A DNA stretch of 64,000 nt from Pseudonocardia hierapolitana (lineage in GTDB: Bacteria > Actinomycetota > Actinomycetes > Mycobacteriales > Pseudonocardiaceae). The notes beneath the pieces were generated by a model. That model was not told the origin of the DNA, ran no database searches, and saw only the letters and a list, made by a program, of their open reading frames with translations. The position numbers were made by a program, and so were the translations under genes. Each line of letters opens with the position of its first letter. Within the stretch, counting starts at the first letter, position 1. Of this stretch, positions 42,028-53,867 are shown piece after piece. The stretch spans positions 8,742,001 to 8,806,000 of the forward strand of contig NZ_VIWU01000001.1 in NCBI RefSeq assembly GCF_007994075.1. The letters are read 5' to 3'.

Positions 42028-42663
42028 CTAGCCGACGACGTCGCGCAGCCAGTTGCGCAGCACGGTGGCGCCGGCGTCGCCGGACTTCTCCGGGTGGAAC
42101 TGGGTGGCCGCGAGCGGGCCGTTCTCCACGGCCGCGACGAAGTCCTCGCCGTGGTGGGCCCAGGTGACGAGCGGCGGCTTGAGCACGTCCGACTCCTCCA
42201 GCTCCCAGCGCCGCACGCCGAAGGAGTGCACGAAGTAGAAGCGCGTGTCCGCGTCGAGCCCGGCGAAGAGGCTGGATCCGGCCGGGGCGCGCACGGTGTT
42301 CCAGCCCATGTGCGGCAGCACGTCGGCCTTGATCCGCTCCACGGTGCCGGGCCACTGCCCGCACCCTGTGGTGCGCTCGCCCCACTCCACGCCCAGGTCG
42401 AACAGCACCTGCATGCCCACGCAGATGCCCAGCACCGGGCGGCCACCGGCCAGCCGCTGGTCGATGATGCGCGGGCCGTCGACGCTCGCCAGCCCGGCCA
42501 TGCAGGCGGCGAAGGCGCCCACACCCGGGACGACGAGCCCGTCGGCCTCCAGCGCGGCATGCCGGTCCGCCGTGACCGTGACATCGGCGCCGACGCGCCG
42601 CAGCGCGCGTTCCGCGGAACGCAGGTTGCCCGATCCGTAGTCCAGCACGACGATCCTCGACAC
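42028..42663 (-). CDS. hisH: Imidazole glycerol phosphate synthase subunit HisH (glutaminase)
   Basis: A 211-residue class I glutamine amidotransferase feeding ammonia to HisF. It has [31 protein letters not shown], the nucleophile Cys in [14 protein letters not shown] (about residue 83) and the His/Glu pair in [10 protein letters not shown] (about 190). GTG 42663 is chosen since the longer frame adds non-family sequence. TACCCT 6 nt upstream (42670-42675) suggests an internal leaderless promoter. Confidence 0.96.
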   Translation of the reverse strand: MSRIVVLDYGSGNLRSAERALRRVGADVTVTADRHAALEADGLVVPGVGAFAACMAGLASVDGPRIIDQRLAGGRPVLGICVGMQVLFDLGVEWGERTTGCGQWPGTVERIKADVLPHMGWNTVRAPAGSSLFAGLDADTRFYFVHSFGVRRWELEESDVLKPPLVTWAHHGEDFVAAVENGPLAATQFHPEKSGDAGATVLRNWLRDVVG

Positions 42664-42669
42664 GGAACC

Positions 42670-42675
42670 AGGGTA
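42670..42675 (-). promoter_or_regulatory. Leaderless-type -10 element of hisH (TACCCT, 6 nt before GTG)
   Basis: It is identical in sequence and spacing to the hisA element. It lies in the 37-bp gap between the PHP gene and hisH. Confidence 0.45.
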
Positions 42676-42700
42676 CCGACGGCCCGCTCGACCTCGTGGT

Positions 42701-43557
42701 TCAGGAACTTCCGGCGCGCGACCACAGCTCCACGGGATCGTCGCCGGGCCGGAACCCACAGCTCAGCGCCATCTCCGCCGCGGCGACGAACCCGTTCGCG
42801 AGATCGCGGGGCCGGTGCGCGTCGCTGCCGAACGAGACGGTCGCGCCGCCTGCGTCGCCCCACCACCGCACCAGCTCCGGGGCGAGCGGCACCCTCGTGT
42901 TGATCTCGAGGGCGCGCCCGCTGGCGGCGAGGACTGTGAGCACGTCGCGGAACTCGTCCTCGAAGTCGGCCGGCCGGAACGGTTCCCCGCCGGCCGGCCA
43001 GTGCCGCACCGGGTAGTCGATGTGGGCGAGCACCGCGAACGGCGCGTCGGAGGCGGCCATCCGGCGGGCCTCGGCCAGGTAGTCGCGCACGACGTCGGCG
43101 GCCGGCCTGGCGAGCACAGCGTGGTCGACCAGCCGCGGCTCGTCCCGCCCGCCCACCGAGTGCACCGACCCGAGCACCCGCTCGAACCGCCCACCGTCGA
43201 GCAGCGCGGCCGTCTGCTCCGGGTGCCAGTGCGGCTCCGACAGCTCGACGCCGGTGAGCACGCGCAGCCCCGGGTACCGCTCCCGGCAGCGCTGCACGCA
43301 GGCGAGGTAGCCCTCGACGTCCAGGTCGCGCGGGGCGATCCGGCCATCAGGGCGCAGCCACCGGCGCAGCACGTCGGACATGGGGTCCTCGGCCCGCACG
43401 ACCCACGGCGTGAGGTCCGCGTGCTCGGTGAAGGCCACCGACGGCAGCCGCAGCCGAGCAGCCCGCTTGCAGGTGGCCTCCATCGCCCCGTGGACCGCGT
43501 CCCACGACCACTCGGTGTGGACGTGGTTGTCGCCCGGCAGCGACGCGCGACGGAACC

Positions 43558-43561
<4 letters not shown>
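42701..43561 (-). CDS. PHP-domain phosphoesterase, probable histidinol-phosphatase (HisK type); non-canonical start
   Basis: About 286 residues. The first metal-binding motif, [15 protein letters not shown], is encoded in frame upstream of the first ATG (43483). No ATG, GTG or TTG precedes it in this frame. The only candidate, CTG 43561, overlaps the hisB stop as CTGA, mirroring the usual ATGA/GTGA overlaps in this cluster. Later motifs are [40 protein letters not shown] and FGSDAHRP. Position between hisB and hisH, and absence of hisN, indicate histidinol-phosphate phosphatase. If the start were ATG 43483 the active site would be incomplete. Confidence 0.8.
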
Positions 43562-46676
<3,115 letters not shown>

Positions 46677-46690
46677 TCAGGTGGGGAGCA

Positions 46691-47426
46691 TCACGTGTCC
46701 GCGTAGCAACTCCCTGCTCCCGCGATCGCCAGGCCCTCGCGGTCACCGTCGCCGAGACCGGTCGTCTCCGACGTGGCGTGCATGACCTGGGTGGGGTCCT
46801 CGACGTGGTCCAACCCGACCAGGTGCGCCAGCTCGTGCAGCATGATGCCCCGCGCCACCGCCGCCCTCCCGGGATCGGCGAGCGCAGCGCTGAACCATGC
46901 GCGGTTGAGCCCGACCCAGCCCGTCACGTAGCGCGCCGACCACGGTGTGCCCGACGGGGCGACCACGTACCGGGACGCGACGCCGTGGACCTCCTCGTCG
47001 GGGTAGGCGACCTCGGCTTGTCCACCGGGTCGACGAGCACCGGCGCCCACCGGTCGCCGTAGCGCTGCGGCTGGACCGGTTCCCGGTCGTCGGCCACGCG
47101 CTCGGTGGTGACCCGTCGTCGACGAAGGCGAGGCCGGTGGCGGCGCTGATCTCCGCGAGGTCGGAGTAGCGCGAGTCGGCCGGCTACGGCGGGTACTCCC
47201 GGCCGGCTTGCGGAGGCGGGTCCGGGGTGCCTGCCGCAGGGCTCGCCGACCCGGGCACCACGACGACCCCCGGTGCGACCAGCCGGAACGCGGTCGGCGC
47301 CACGACGACCAGCACGACCGCGATCGCCACCCCGGCGGTGATGTAGACGCCCTGGCGTCGCGGCCCCGCGACCGGCCCCTGCCGCCGGCCACGACGCAAC
47401 GCCTGCAGTTTTGCCACGAACCCCAC
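46691..47426 (-). pseudogene. Inactivated matrixin-like zinc metalloprotease
   Basis: From GTG 47426 the frame encodes a cytoplasmic stretch and a membrane helix (VYITAGVAIAVVLVVVAPTAF), then hits TAG at 47184-47186. The same frame continues with PADSRYSDLAEISAATGLAFVDDG. The coherent sequence next moves to a second frame (RVTTERVADDREPVQPQRYG, DRWAPVLVDPVDKP) and then a third (AEVAYPDEEVHGVASRYVVA, VGLNRAWF, and the zinc motif HELAHLVGLDH near 46820), ending at TGA 46691. One nonsense and two frameshifts are thus needed, so the gene is dead unless the assembly is poor here. The intact ancestor was a membrane-anchored M10-like protease. Confidence 0.75.
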
Positions 47427-47486
47427 GCGCCCCCCTCTTCCGGGCGGATTGTCACGGAAGTGCCGGGGAGCGTAAGCGCGGCCGAG

Positions 47487-47541
47487 TTGCAGCATGGCCA
47501 CCTTCATGCCATCTCGTTGCGTGATGGTGGCCATGCTGCAA
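47487..47541. repeat. 16-bp perfect inverted repeat with 23-nt loop
   Basis: Arms TTGCAGCATGGCCACC and GGTGGCCATGCTGCAA flank a 23-nt loop, in the gap between the protease pseudogene and the SDR gene. The arms share a TGGCCA core with the 70-bp palindrome at 13415-13484. It could be a terminator, an operator or a member of a dispersed repeat family. The rest of the gap 47427-47582 shows nothing further. Confidence 0.75.
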
Positions 47542-47582
47542 TCCGGAAGCGGGCCCGCCCCGCCCTCTGCGAAGGTGCCGGT

Positions 47583-48389
47583 ATGGCGATCACTTCTTAC
47601 CCGCACGTCGCTCTGGTGACCGGCGCCAACCAGGGCATCGGCGCCGCCACCGCCATCGCGCTGGGCCGCCGGGGCACCGGCGTGCTCGTCGCCTACTTCC
47701 GTCCCGGCGACGACGAGGGCCAGCCCGCGGAGTACAACCGCCTGCGCCGCGGCGACGCCACCGACGTCGTCGCGGAGATCGAGCGGGCCGGCGGGCGGGC
47801 CCACGCGGTGGAGGCCGACCTGAGCGACCCGGCGAGCCCGGCACTGCTGTTCGACGCCGCCGAGGAGCACCTCGGGCCGGTCGACATCCTGGTCAACAAC
47901 GCCAGCGGCTGGATCCAGGACACGTTCAAACCCGCGGAAGTGGATCGGTTCGGGCGGCCGATGCGAGCGGTCACGGCGGAGACGTTCCGGCAGCAGTTCG
48001 CCGTCGACGCGATGGCGCCCGCGCTCCTGATCGCGGAGTTCGCCCGCCGCCACCGCGCCCGCGGCGGCACGTGGGGCCGGATCGTCGGGCTCACGTCCGG
48101 CGGGCAGCACGGCTTCCCCGACGAGGTGTCCTACGGCGCGGCCAAAGCGGCCCAGGAGAACTACACGATGTCGGCGTCGGTGGAGCTGGCGCCCTACGGG
48201 GTGACCGCCAACATCGTCTACCCGCCCGTCACCGACACGGGCTGGGTGAACGACGAGGTGCGCGCCGGCGTCGAGGCGAGCACCGAGCACACCCACGTGG
48301 CCACTCCGGACGAGGTGGCCGAGGTGATCGCCTGGGTCGTGTCGGAGGAGGCCCGTTTGCTGAACGGCAGCATCGTGCGCCTGCGTTAG
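47583..48389 (+). CDS. Short-chain dehydrogenase/reductase
   Basis: A 268-residue classical SDR starting at ATG 47583. The cofactor motif is VALVTGANQGIGAATAIAL (TGxxxGIG), NNASG follows near residue 105, and the catalytic triad is Ser in GLTSGGQHG and Tyr/Lys in VSYGAAKAAQENY (about 180). An unusual insert, FRPGDDEGQPAEYNRLRRGD, lies after beta-2. It probably reduces a 3-oxoacyl or similar carbonyl with NADPH. It is followed directly by the dehalogenase remnant. Confidence 0.92.
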   Translation: MAITSYPHVALVTGANQGIGAATAIALGRRGTGVLVAYFRPGDDEGQPAEYNRLRRGDATDVVAEIERAGGRAHAVEADLSDPASPALLFDAAEEHLGPVDILVNNASGWIQDTFKPAEVDRFGRPMRAVTAETFRQQFAVDAMAPALLIAEFARRHRARGGTWGRIVGLTSGGQHGFPDEVSYGAAKAAQENYTMSASVELAPYGVTANIVYPPVTDTGWVNDEVRAGVEASTEHTHVATPDEVAEVIAWVVSEEARLLNGSIVRLR

Positions 48390-48411
48390 CCCGTCGCCCG
48401 GGACGGCTCAT

Positions 48412-48825
48412 CGGGCGCGCCTGCTCTGGCGCGACCTCCACAGCAGTAACCCGCGCGACAGCCGCATACCGCTGCTGCAGTGGGCGCGGGCCATGCCGCT
48501 CGGCGGGGAACCAGCCGATGTCGTGGCCGAGATCACGAGATACGACGAATGGCTCGCGCCGAATACCGACGTTCCCAAGCTGCTGATCACGTTCGAACCC
48601 GGCCCCGGAACGATGATGGGTCCGGCGCTCGTCGATTGGTGTGCCGCCGACATGGCCGGTCTCGACATCGCCGAGCACGAGCTCGTCGCCGGCCATCACA
48701 CCCCGGAAGACCAGCCCGCCGCGATCGCCACGGCCATCGCTTCCTGGATGGACGAGCACGATCTGCGAGGAGGTGCCGAAGGATATCCGCGTGCCACCGC
48801 CGCGGCGAACGTCGTTCTCGCGTGA
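48412..48825 (+). pseudogene. C-terminal remnant of a haloalkane dehalogenase
   Basis: The frame from about 48412 reads RARLLWRDLHSSNPRDSRIP and continues with QWARAMPLGGEPADV, then VPKLLITFEPGPGTMM and GHHTPEDQPAAIATAIASWM. This matches the last 130-140 residues of LinB/DhaA-type dehalogenases, including the catalytic His (GHHTPED). The N-terminal half with the nucleophile Asp and halide-binding Trp is missing; upstream sequence is the SDR gene in another frame. ATG 48493 could still start a 110-residue product, but it would not be an enzyme. It ends 21 bp from nadC. Confidence 0.7.
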
Positions 48826-48846
48826 AGCCCATGACCCCGCTCCCGG

Positions 48847-49731
48847 TCACGAGGACCGCAGGTCCAGCCCCAGGTCGAGAGCGCGCACCGAGTGGGTGAG
48901 CGCGCCGACCGACAGGTAGTCGACGCCGGTCTCGGCGTAGGCCCGCGCGCTGGCCAGCGCGAGCCTCCCGGAGGACTCCAGCTTCGTCGGCCGGTCGCCC
49001 CGCCGCCGGACGGCCTCGCGCGTGCGATCGACGTCGAAGTTGTCCAGCAGCACCAGCTCGGCCCCGAGCGCGAGCACCTCGTCGAGCTGGTCGAGGGTGT
49101 CGACCTCCACCTCGTACGGGAGGTCGGGCGCCGCGGCCCGGGCGGCGGCGAGCGCGGCGCCCACCGAGCCTGCGGCCGCGACGTGGTTGTCCTTGATCAG
49201 GACGGCGTCGCCCAGCCCGAGCCGGTGGTTCACCCCGCCGCCGCAGCGCACTGCGTACTTCTCCAGCAGCCGCAGCCCGGGCAGGGTCTTGCGGGTGTCG
49301 CGGATGCGTGCGCCGGTGCCGGCCACGGCGTCGACCCAGGCCGCGGTGGCCGTGGCGACCCCGGAGAGGTGGCAGAGCAGGTTGAGCGCGGTGCGCTCCG
49401 CGGTGAGCAGCCCGCGCACGGGGGCCCGGACGGTCAGGGCGGAGTCGCCTGCCGCGAGCCGGTCGCCGTCGGAGCGGGCTTGCAGGACCTCGTAACCGCC
49501 GACGACCTCGTCGAGGACCACGCGCACCGCGGGGAGACCGGCCAGCACGCCCGGCTCGCGCGCGGCGAAGGCCGCCACTGCCACGGCATCGGCCGGCACG
49601 GTGGCCGCCGTCGTGGCGTCCGGGCCGTAGCGCAGGTCCTCCTCGAGGGCCGTCGCCACGACCCGCCGCAGGTCGGCGAGGTCGGGACCCACCAGCGCGG
49701 AGCTCGCATCGACACCAGCCGTCCCGGTCAT
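48847..49731 (-). CDS. nadC: Nicotinate-nucleotide pyrophosphorylase (quinolinate phosphoribosyltransferase)
   Basis: A 294-residue enzyme converting quinolinate and PRPP to nicotinate mononucleotide. It has ERTALNLLCHLSGVATATAAWVDAV, RDTRKTLPGLRLLEKYAVRCGGGVNHRLGLGDAVLIKDNH, VEVDTLDQ, LLDNFDVDRTREAV and LESSGRLALASARAYAETGVDYLSVGALTHS. ATG 49731 overlaps nadB by 4 bp. Last gene of the nadABC operon. Confidence 0.97.
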   Translation of the reverse strand: MTGTAGVDASSALVGPDLADLRRVVATALEEDLRYGPDATTAATVPADAVAVAAFAAREPGVLAGLPAVRVVLDEVVGGYEVLQARSDGDRLAAGDSALTVRAPVRGLLTAERTALNLLCHLSGVATATAAWVDAVAGTGARIRDTRKTLPGLRLLEKYAVRCGGGVNHRLGLGDAVLIKDNHVAAAGSVGAALAAARAAAPDLPYEVEVDTLDQLDEVLALGAELVLLDNFDVDRTREAVRRRGDRPTKLESSGRLALASARAYAETGVDYLSVGALTHSVRALDLGLDLRSS

Positions 49732-51317
49732 GCCGCCACCGCCGTCCCGGCCTGGACCACCGGCCGACCGTCGGCGTCGAGTGCGAGCTCGAGGCTCGCC
49801 CGCTGCCACCGGTCGTCGCGGTCGGGGAAGTCGGTGCGCACGTGGCAGCCGCGGCTCTCGGTGCGGGTGCCGGCAGCGGCGAGCACGGCCTGCGCGAGGA
49901 GGGTGAGCGCGGCGTCCTCCACACCCGCCCGGTCCACGGGAACGCCCACGGCCGTGGCGGCCTCCACCCGGTCGGAGGCCGCGGCGAGGCCTGCGGCGTC
50001 GCGGCCGATTCCCGCCGCCGACGTCATCGCCTGCTGGACGACCTCGCGCGGCGCGAGCGGCACCGCGGGCGACGCCACGAGGCACCCGCCCGCGGCAGGC
50101 CGGAGGCCCTGCCGGTCGGCCGCCACCGCCCGCGCCGCCCTCGCCCCGACGACCAGCCCTTCCAGCAGCGAGTTGGACGCGAGCCGGTTGGCGCCGTGCA
50201 GGCCGGTGCGGGCCACCTCGCCCGCGGCGTAGAGCCCGGGGACGGACGTGCGGCCGTGCAGGTCGGTGACCACGCCGCCGCACGCGTAGTGGGCGGCCGG
50301 CGTGACGGGGATGGGCTCGCGCACAGGGTCGATCCCGGCGGCCCGGCACGCCGCGTTGACGGTCGGGAACCGGCGGGCGAAGTCCGGGAGGGCCGTCGCG
50401 TCCAGGTGTACGCAGTCGGCGCCCGTTGCGGCGAGCGTGCGGGTGATCGCCGCGGCCACGACGTCTCGCGGGGCGAGGTCGGCGAGCGGGTGCACATCGG
50501 CCATGAACCGCCGGCCCGCGCGGTCGAGCAGCACCGCTCCCTCGCCGCGCACGGCCTCGGTGACGAGCGGCCGCCTGCCCACCGCGGGCCCGGTGTAGAG
50601 AACGGTGGGGTGGAACTGCACGAACTCCAGGTCGGCCGCCGTGGCGCCGGCGCGCAGCGCGAGCGCCAGACCGTCGCCGGTGGCCGTGGCCGGGTTCGTG
50701 GTGCTCGCATAGAGCTGGCCGTAGCCACCGCTGGCCAGCAGCACCGCGGGCGCGCGCAGCACGCCGGGCCGGCCGGTGTCGTCGAGCACCGCGAGCCCCG
50801 TGACCGCGCCGCGCTCGTCGCGCAGCGCGTCGACGGCGACGTGCCCGGCGAGCAGCGGGAGCCGCCGGTCGGTCACGGCTGCCACCAGCGCGCGCTCCAC
50901 CTCGGCGCCCGTGGCGTCGCCTCCGGCGTGCACCACGCGGAACGCCGAGTGCCCGCCCTCGCGGGTGCGCGCCAGGCGGCCGTCGGCGCCGGGATCGAAC
51001 AGCGCGCCCCGCGCCCGCAGCCGGGCGACCGCGGCCGGGCCGTCGGCGAGGATCTCCGTGACGGCGGCGACCTCGGACAGGCCCGCGCCGGCGGCGAGCG
51101 TGTCGGCGACGTGCGCCTCGACGCTGTCCCCCGGCACGTCCCCGAGCACGACGGCGACGCCGCCCTGCGCGTAGCGGGTGGAGCCGGCGTCGGCGGCGTC
51201 CTTGGTCACCACGACGACGCGCAGGCCGAGCTCGGCCGCGTCCAGCGCGGCGGTGAGCCCGCCGACCCCGGACCCGACGACCACGAGGTCCGCATCGGCC
51301 TCCCACCGGGGGGTCAT
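49728..51317 (-). CDS. nadB: L-aspartate oxidase
   Basis: A 529-residue FAD enzyme oxidising aspartate to iminoaspartate. The FAD motif is [22 protein letters not shown], then [12 protein letters not shown], the active-site region [25 protein letters not shown] and [40 protein letters not shown] 51317 overlaps the nadA stop by 4 bp. It hands iminoaspartate to NadA. Confidence 0.97.
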   Translation of the reverse strand: MTPRWEADADLVVVGSGVGGLTAALDAAELGLRVVVVTKDAADAGSTRYAQGGVAVVLGDVPGDSVEAHVADTLAAGAGLSEVAAVTEILADGPAAVARLRARGALFDPGADGRLARTREGGHSAFRVVHAGGDATGAEVERALVAAVTDRRLPLLAGHVAVDALRDERGAVTGLAVLDDTGRPGVLRAPAVLLASGGYGQLYASTTNPATATGDGLALALRAGATAADLEFVQFHPTVLYTGPAVGRRPLVTEAVRGEGAVLLDRAGRRFMADVHPLADLAPRDVVAAAITRTLAATGADCVHLDATALPDFARRFPTVNAACRAAGIDPVREPIPVTPAAHYACGGVVTDLHGRTSVPGLYAAGEVARTGLHGANRLASNSLLEGLVVGARAARAVAADRQGLRPAAGGCLVASPAVPLAPREVVQQAMTSAAGIGRDAAGLAAASDRVEAATAVGVPVDRAGVEDAALTLLAQAVLAAAGTRTESRGCHVRTDFPDRDDRWQRASLELALDADGRPVVQAGTAVAA

Positions 51318-52321
51318 TCGCCACCCCCCGGCCGCCCGATCTCGATCATTCGTTGCACGGCGGCGCGGCCGCGGGCGGCGAGCACGGGGTCGACGTGCAC
51401 CTCGTCGCGGCCCTCGCGCAGGGCGCGCAGCAGCTTCTCCGGCGTGATCATCTTCATGTAGCGGCAGGACGCGCGGTCGTTGACCGCGCGGAAGTCGATC
51501 TCCGGCGCGGCCCGGCGCAGCTGGTGCAGCATGCCGACCTCGGTTGCCACCAGCACCGACTTCGCCTGCGAGCTGCGGGCAGCGTCGAGCATCCCGCCCG
51601 TGGAGAGGATCTTGACCCGGTCCGCGGGGACCGCGCCGGTCCCGGCGAGGTAGAGCGCGGAGGTCGCGCAGCCGCACTCCGGGTGGACGAAGAGCTCGGC
51701 GTCCGGGTTAGCCTGCGCCTTCGCGGTCAGGGTCGCGCCGTTGATGCCGGCGTGCACGTGGCACTCCCCCGCCCAGACGTGCATGTTCTCCCGCTCCAGC
51801 ACGCGGCGGACGTGTGCGCCGAGGAACTGGTCGGGCAGGAACAGCACCTCCTTGTCGGCCGGGATCGAGGCCACGACCTCGACCGCGTTGGACGAGGTGC
51901 AGCAGATGTCGGTCTCGGACTTCACCGCGGCCGTCGTGTTGACGTAGGAGACGACCACCGCGCCCGGGTGCTCGGCCTTCCAGGCCCGCAGCTGCTCGAC
52001 GGTGATCGAGTCGGCGAGCGAGCAGCCGGCGGCGGCGTCGGGGATCAGCACCGTCTTGTCCGGGCTGAGGATCTTCGCGGTCTCGGCCATGAAGTGCACG
52101 CCGCAGAACACGATCGTCGACGCATCGGACTCGGCGGCGATGCGCGAGAGCGCGAGGGAGTCGCCGGTGTGGTCGGCGACGTCCTGGATCTCGGGCAGCT
52201 GGTAGTTGTGCGCCAGCAACACGGCGTCGCGGCGGCGGGCCAGTGCGCGCACCTCGTCGGCCCATCCGGGTTCCAGCGACCCGCCGAGCAGGGGCTCGGC
52301 GATCGTCGGGCTTGCGGTCAT
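51314..52321 (-). CDS. nadA: Quinolinate synthase
   Basis: A 335-residue 4Fe-4S enzyme condensing iminoaspartate and DHAP. Marks are [65 protein letters not shown] and [15 protein letters not shown], which include the candidate cluster cysteines. ATG 52321 has AGGAGGGG directly upstream and is preferred over the longer frame. An inverted repeat at 52334-52354 in its promoter is the probable NrtR operator. Confidence 0.97.
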   Translation of the reverse strand: MTASPTIAEPLLGGSLEPGWADEVRALARRRDAVLLAHNYQLPEIQDVADHTGDSLALSRIAAESDASTIVFCGVHFMAETAKILSPDKTVLIPDAAAGCSLADSITVEQLRAWKAEHPGAVVVSYVNTTAAVKSETDICCTSSNAVEVVASIPADKEVLFLPDQFLGAHVRRVLERENMHVWAGECHVHAGINGATLTAKAQANPDAELFVHPECGCATSALYLAGTGAVPADRVKILSTGGMLDAARSSQAKSVLVATEVGMLHQLRRAAPEIDFRAVNDRASCRYMKMITPEKLLRALREGRDEVHVDPVLAARGRAAVQRMIEIGRPGGGE

Positions 52322-52333
52322 GACCCCTCCTGG

Positions 52334-52354
52334 TTTTCGACTCTCAGTCGGAAA
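52334..52354. promoter_or_regulatory. Candidate NrtR operator (TTTTCGACT-CTC-AGTCGGAAA)
   Basis: Two 9-bp arms, matching at 8 of 9 positions, lie 12 bp upstream of the nadA ATG and 118 bp from the divergent nrtR gene. NrtR repressors control nadABC in many bacteria through such palindromes. The assignment is by location and symmetry. Confidence 0.6.
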
Positions 52355-52459
52355 CGGTAGCGATCGTAACAGCGAGCGCGCCGCCGCACCCCCTCCGCGT
52401 GACCGGGAACTCATCCCGGCGCAACCCGGTGTTCACGCCGGGTATCGCGGCCGGCACCC

Positions 52460-52465
52460 TACGAT
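52460..52465 (+). promoter_or_regulatory. Leaderless-type -10 element of nrtR (TACGAT, 6 nt before ATG)
   Basis: It fits TANNNT with the 6-nt spacing seen at other transcription-unit starts in this window. No ribosome-binding sequence is present. Confidence 0.45.
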
Positions 52466-52471
52466 CCGACC

Positions 52472-53179
52472 ATGACGCGCCCGACCGAGCACGAGGTGCT
52501 CGCCGCGGTGCTGCAGATCCGGGACGGTTGCCTGCAGGTGCTCGCCTGGCAACGGGCCCGCGAGCCCGACTCCGGGCGGTGGGCCCTGCCCGGAGGGCTC
52601 CTCGGCGACGACGAGGACGTCGAGCGGTCGGTCCGCCGCCAGCTCGCGGAGAAGGTCGACCTGCGCGAGGTCACCCACGTCGAGCAGCTCGGAGTGTTCA
52701 GCCGACCGGACCGGGTGCCGGACGTCCGCCGGGTCGCCACCGCGTTCCTCGGGCTCGTGCCGTCCGACGCCGACCCGGCCGTGCCCCCGGACACCGCATG
52801 GCACCCGCTCGCCGCGCTCCCCCCGACCGCGTTCGACCACGCCGTGATCGTCGCCGACGCCCGCGACCGGCTGCGCGCGAAGCTGTCCTACACCAACCTC
52901 GGGTTCGCGCTCGCGCCCCGCGAGTTCACGATCTCCGCCCTGCGGGACCTGTACGTCGCCGCACTCGGGCACCCCGTGTCGGCCACCAACCTGCAGCGCG
53001 TCCTGACGCGGCGCCAGGTCCTCGAACCGACCGGCGAGGTCGCCCCGCCCGGGCCCGCAGGGGGACGGCCGGCGGCGCTCTTCCGCTTCACCGAGCGCAC
53101 CCTGCGCGTGACCGACGCTTTCGCCGTGCTGCGACCACCCATCGCGTCGGGCGAAGCGACCCGCGGGGTCGTACCGTAA
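52472..53179 (+). CDS. nrtR: NrtR, Nudix-related transcriptional regulator of NAD metabolism
   Basis: A 235-residue protein with an N-terminal Nudix-like domain (EVLAAVLQIRDGCLQVLAWQRAREPDSGRWALPGGLLGDDEDVERSVRRQLAEKVDL) and a C-terminal winged helix (EFTISALRDLYVAALGHPVSATNLQRVLTRRQVLEPTGE). In the Nudix box the catalytic REUxEE pattern is degraded (RSVRRQLAEKV), which fits a ligand-sensing regulator, not a hydrolase. It is divergent from nadABC across a 150-bp gap with a candidate operator, the classic NrtR layout. ADP-ribose or NAD+ is the known type of effector in the family. Confidence 0.9.
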   Translation: MTRPTEHEVLAAVLQIRDGCLQVLAWQRAREPDSGRWALPGGLLGDDEDVERSVRRQLAEKVDLREVTHVEQLGVFSRPDRVPDVRRVATAFLGLVPSDADPAVPPDTAWHPLAALPPTAFDHAVIVADARDRLRAKLSYTNLGFALAPREFTISALRDLYVAALGHPVSATNLQRVLTRRQVLEPTGEVAPPGPAGGRPAALFRFTERTLRVTDAFAVLRPPIASGEATRGVVP

Positions 53180-53183
53180 CGGC

Positions 53184-53867
53184 GTGGCCGAGACGCTCCC
53201 GCTGTTCCCGCTGGGCACGGTGTTACTGCCCGGAGCCACGCTGCCACTGCACGTCTTCGAGCCGCGCTACCGGCAGCTCACCGTGGACCTCGTCACGGGC
53301 ACGGTGCCCGACCGCGAGTTCGGCGTCGTCGCCGTCCGGGAGGGCTGGGCCCCCGACGACGACGGCATCGCAGGGCTGCACACCGTCGGCTGCACCGCGG
53401 TGCTGCGCGACGTCCAGCGACTGCCCGACGGCCGCTTCGACCTCGTCACCAAGGGCGCACGCCGGTTCCAGCTGCTCGACGTCGACACCGAGTCGAAGCC
53501 GTACCTGATGGGTTCGGTGGAGCCCCTCCCCGACGACCCCGCCGACGATGCCGCGGTCGGAGAGCTCACCCGCATCCTGTCCACCGCCGCCCGGGCCGCC
53601 CACCGCCGTTACTGCACCGCCGCCTGGCGGACCGGCGAATGGGCCGAACCGGAACCCGACGTCGAACCCGGCACGCTCCCGCACGTCCTCGCCGCGGACT
53701 GCCTGCTCCCCATCGGCGACCGCCAGCGCCTGCTGGAGCTGACCTCCCCGATCGAGCGGCTACGACTGGTGCGCGTGCTCCTGGCCCGGGAGGCCGGCCT
53801 GCTCTCCGAGCTCAGGGCGGTGCCTGCGCCGATCACCACCTACGCGGTGGACCACAGCGTCAACTGA
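53184..53867 (+). CDS. Lon protease N-terminal-like (LON substrate-binding) domain protein
   Basis: A 227-residue protein made of a free-standing Lon N-domain: LPLFPLGTVLLPGATLPLHVFEPRYRQLTVDL, EFGVVAVREG, VGCTAVLRDVQRLPDGRFDLVTKGARRFQLLD. There is no ATPase or protease domain. Its function is unknown, although it may bind misfolded peptides. GTG 53184 follows the nrtR stop by 4 nt, and TACCGT ends 6 nt before it, over the nrtR stop. The last 108 bp overlap the convergent DMT transporter gene. Confidence 0.9.
   Translation: MAETLPLFPLGTVLLPGATLPLHVFEPRYRQLTVDLVTGTVPDREFGVVAVREGWAPDDDGIAGLHTVGCTAVLRDVQRLPDGRFDLVTKGARRFQLLDVDTESKPYLMGSVEPLPDDPADDAAVGELTRILSTAARAAHRRYCTAAWRTGEWAEPEPDVEPGTLPHVLAADCLLPIGDRQRLLELTSPIERLRLVRVLLAREAGLLSELRAVPAPITTYAVDHSVN

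Noticed and set aside
52472..53179. NrtR as an active Nudix hydrolase
   Set aside because: The Nudix box lacks the Glu residues needed for metal binding, and the protein has a C-terminal winged helix next to a nadABC operator.
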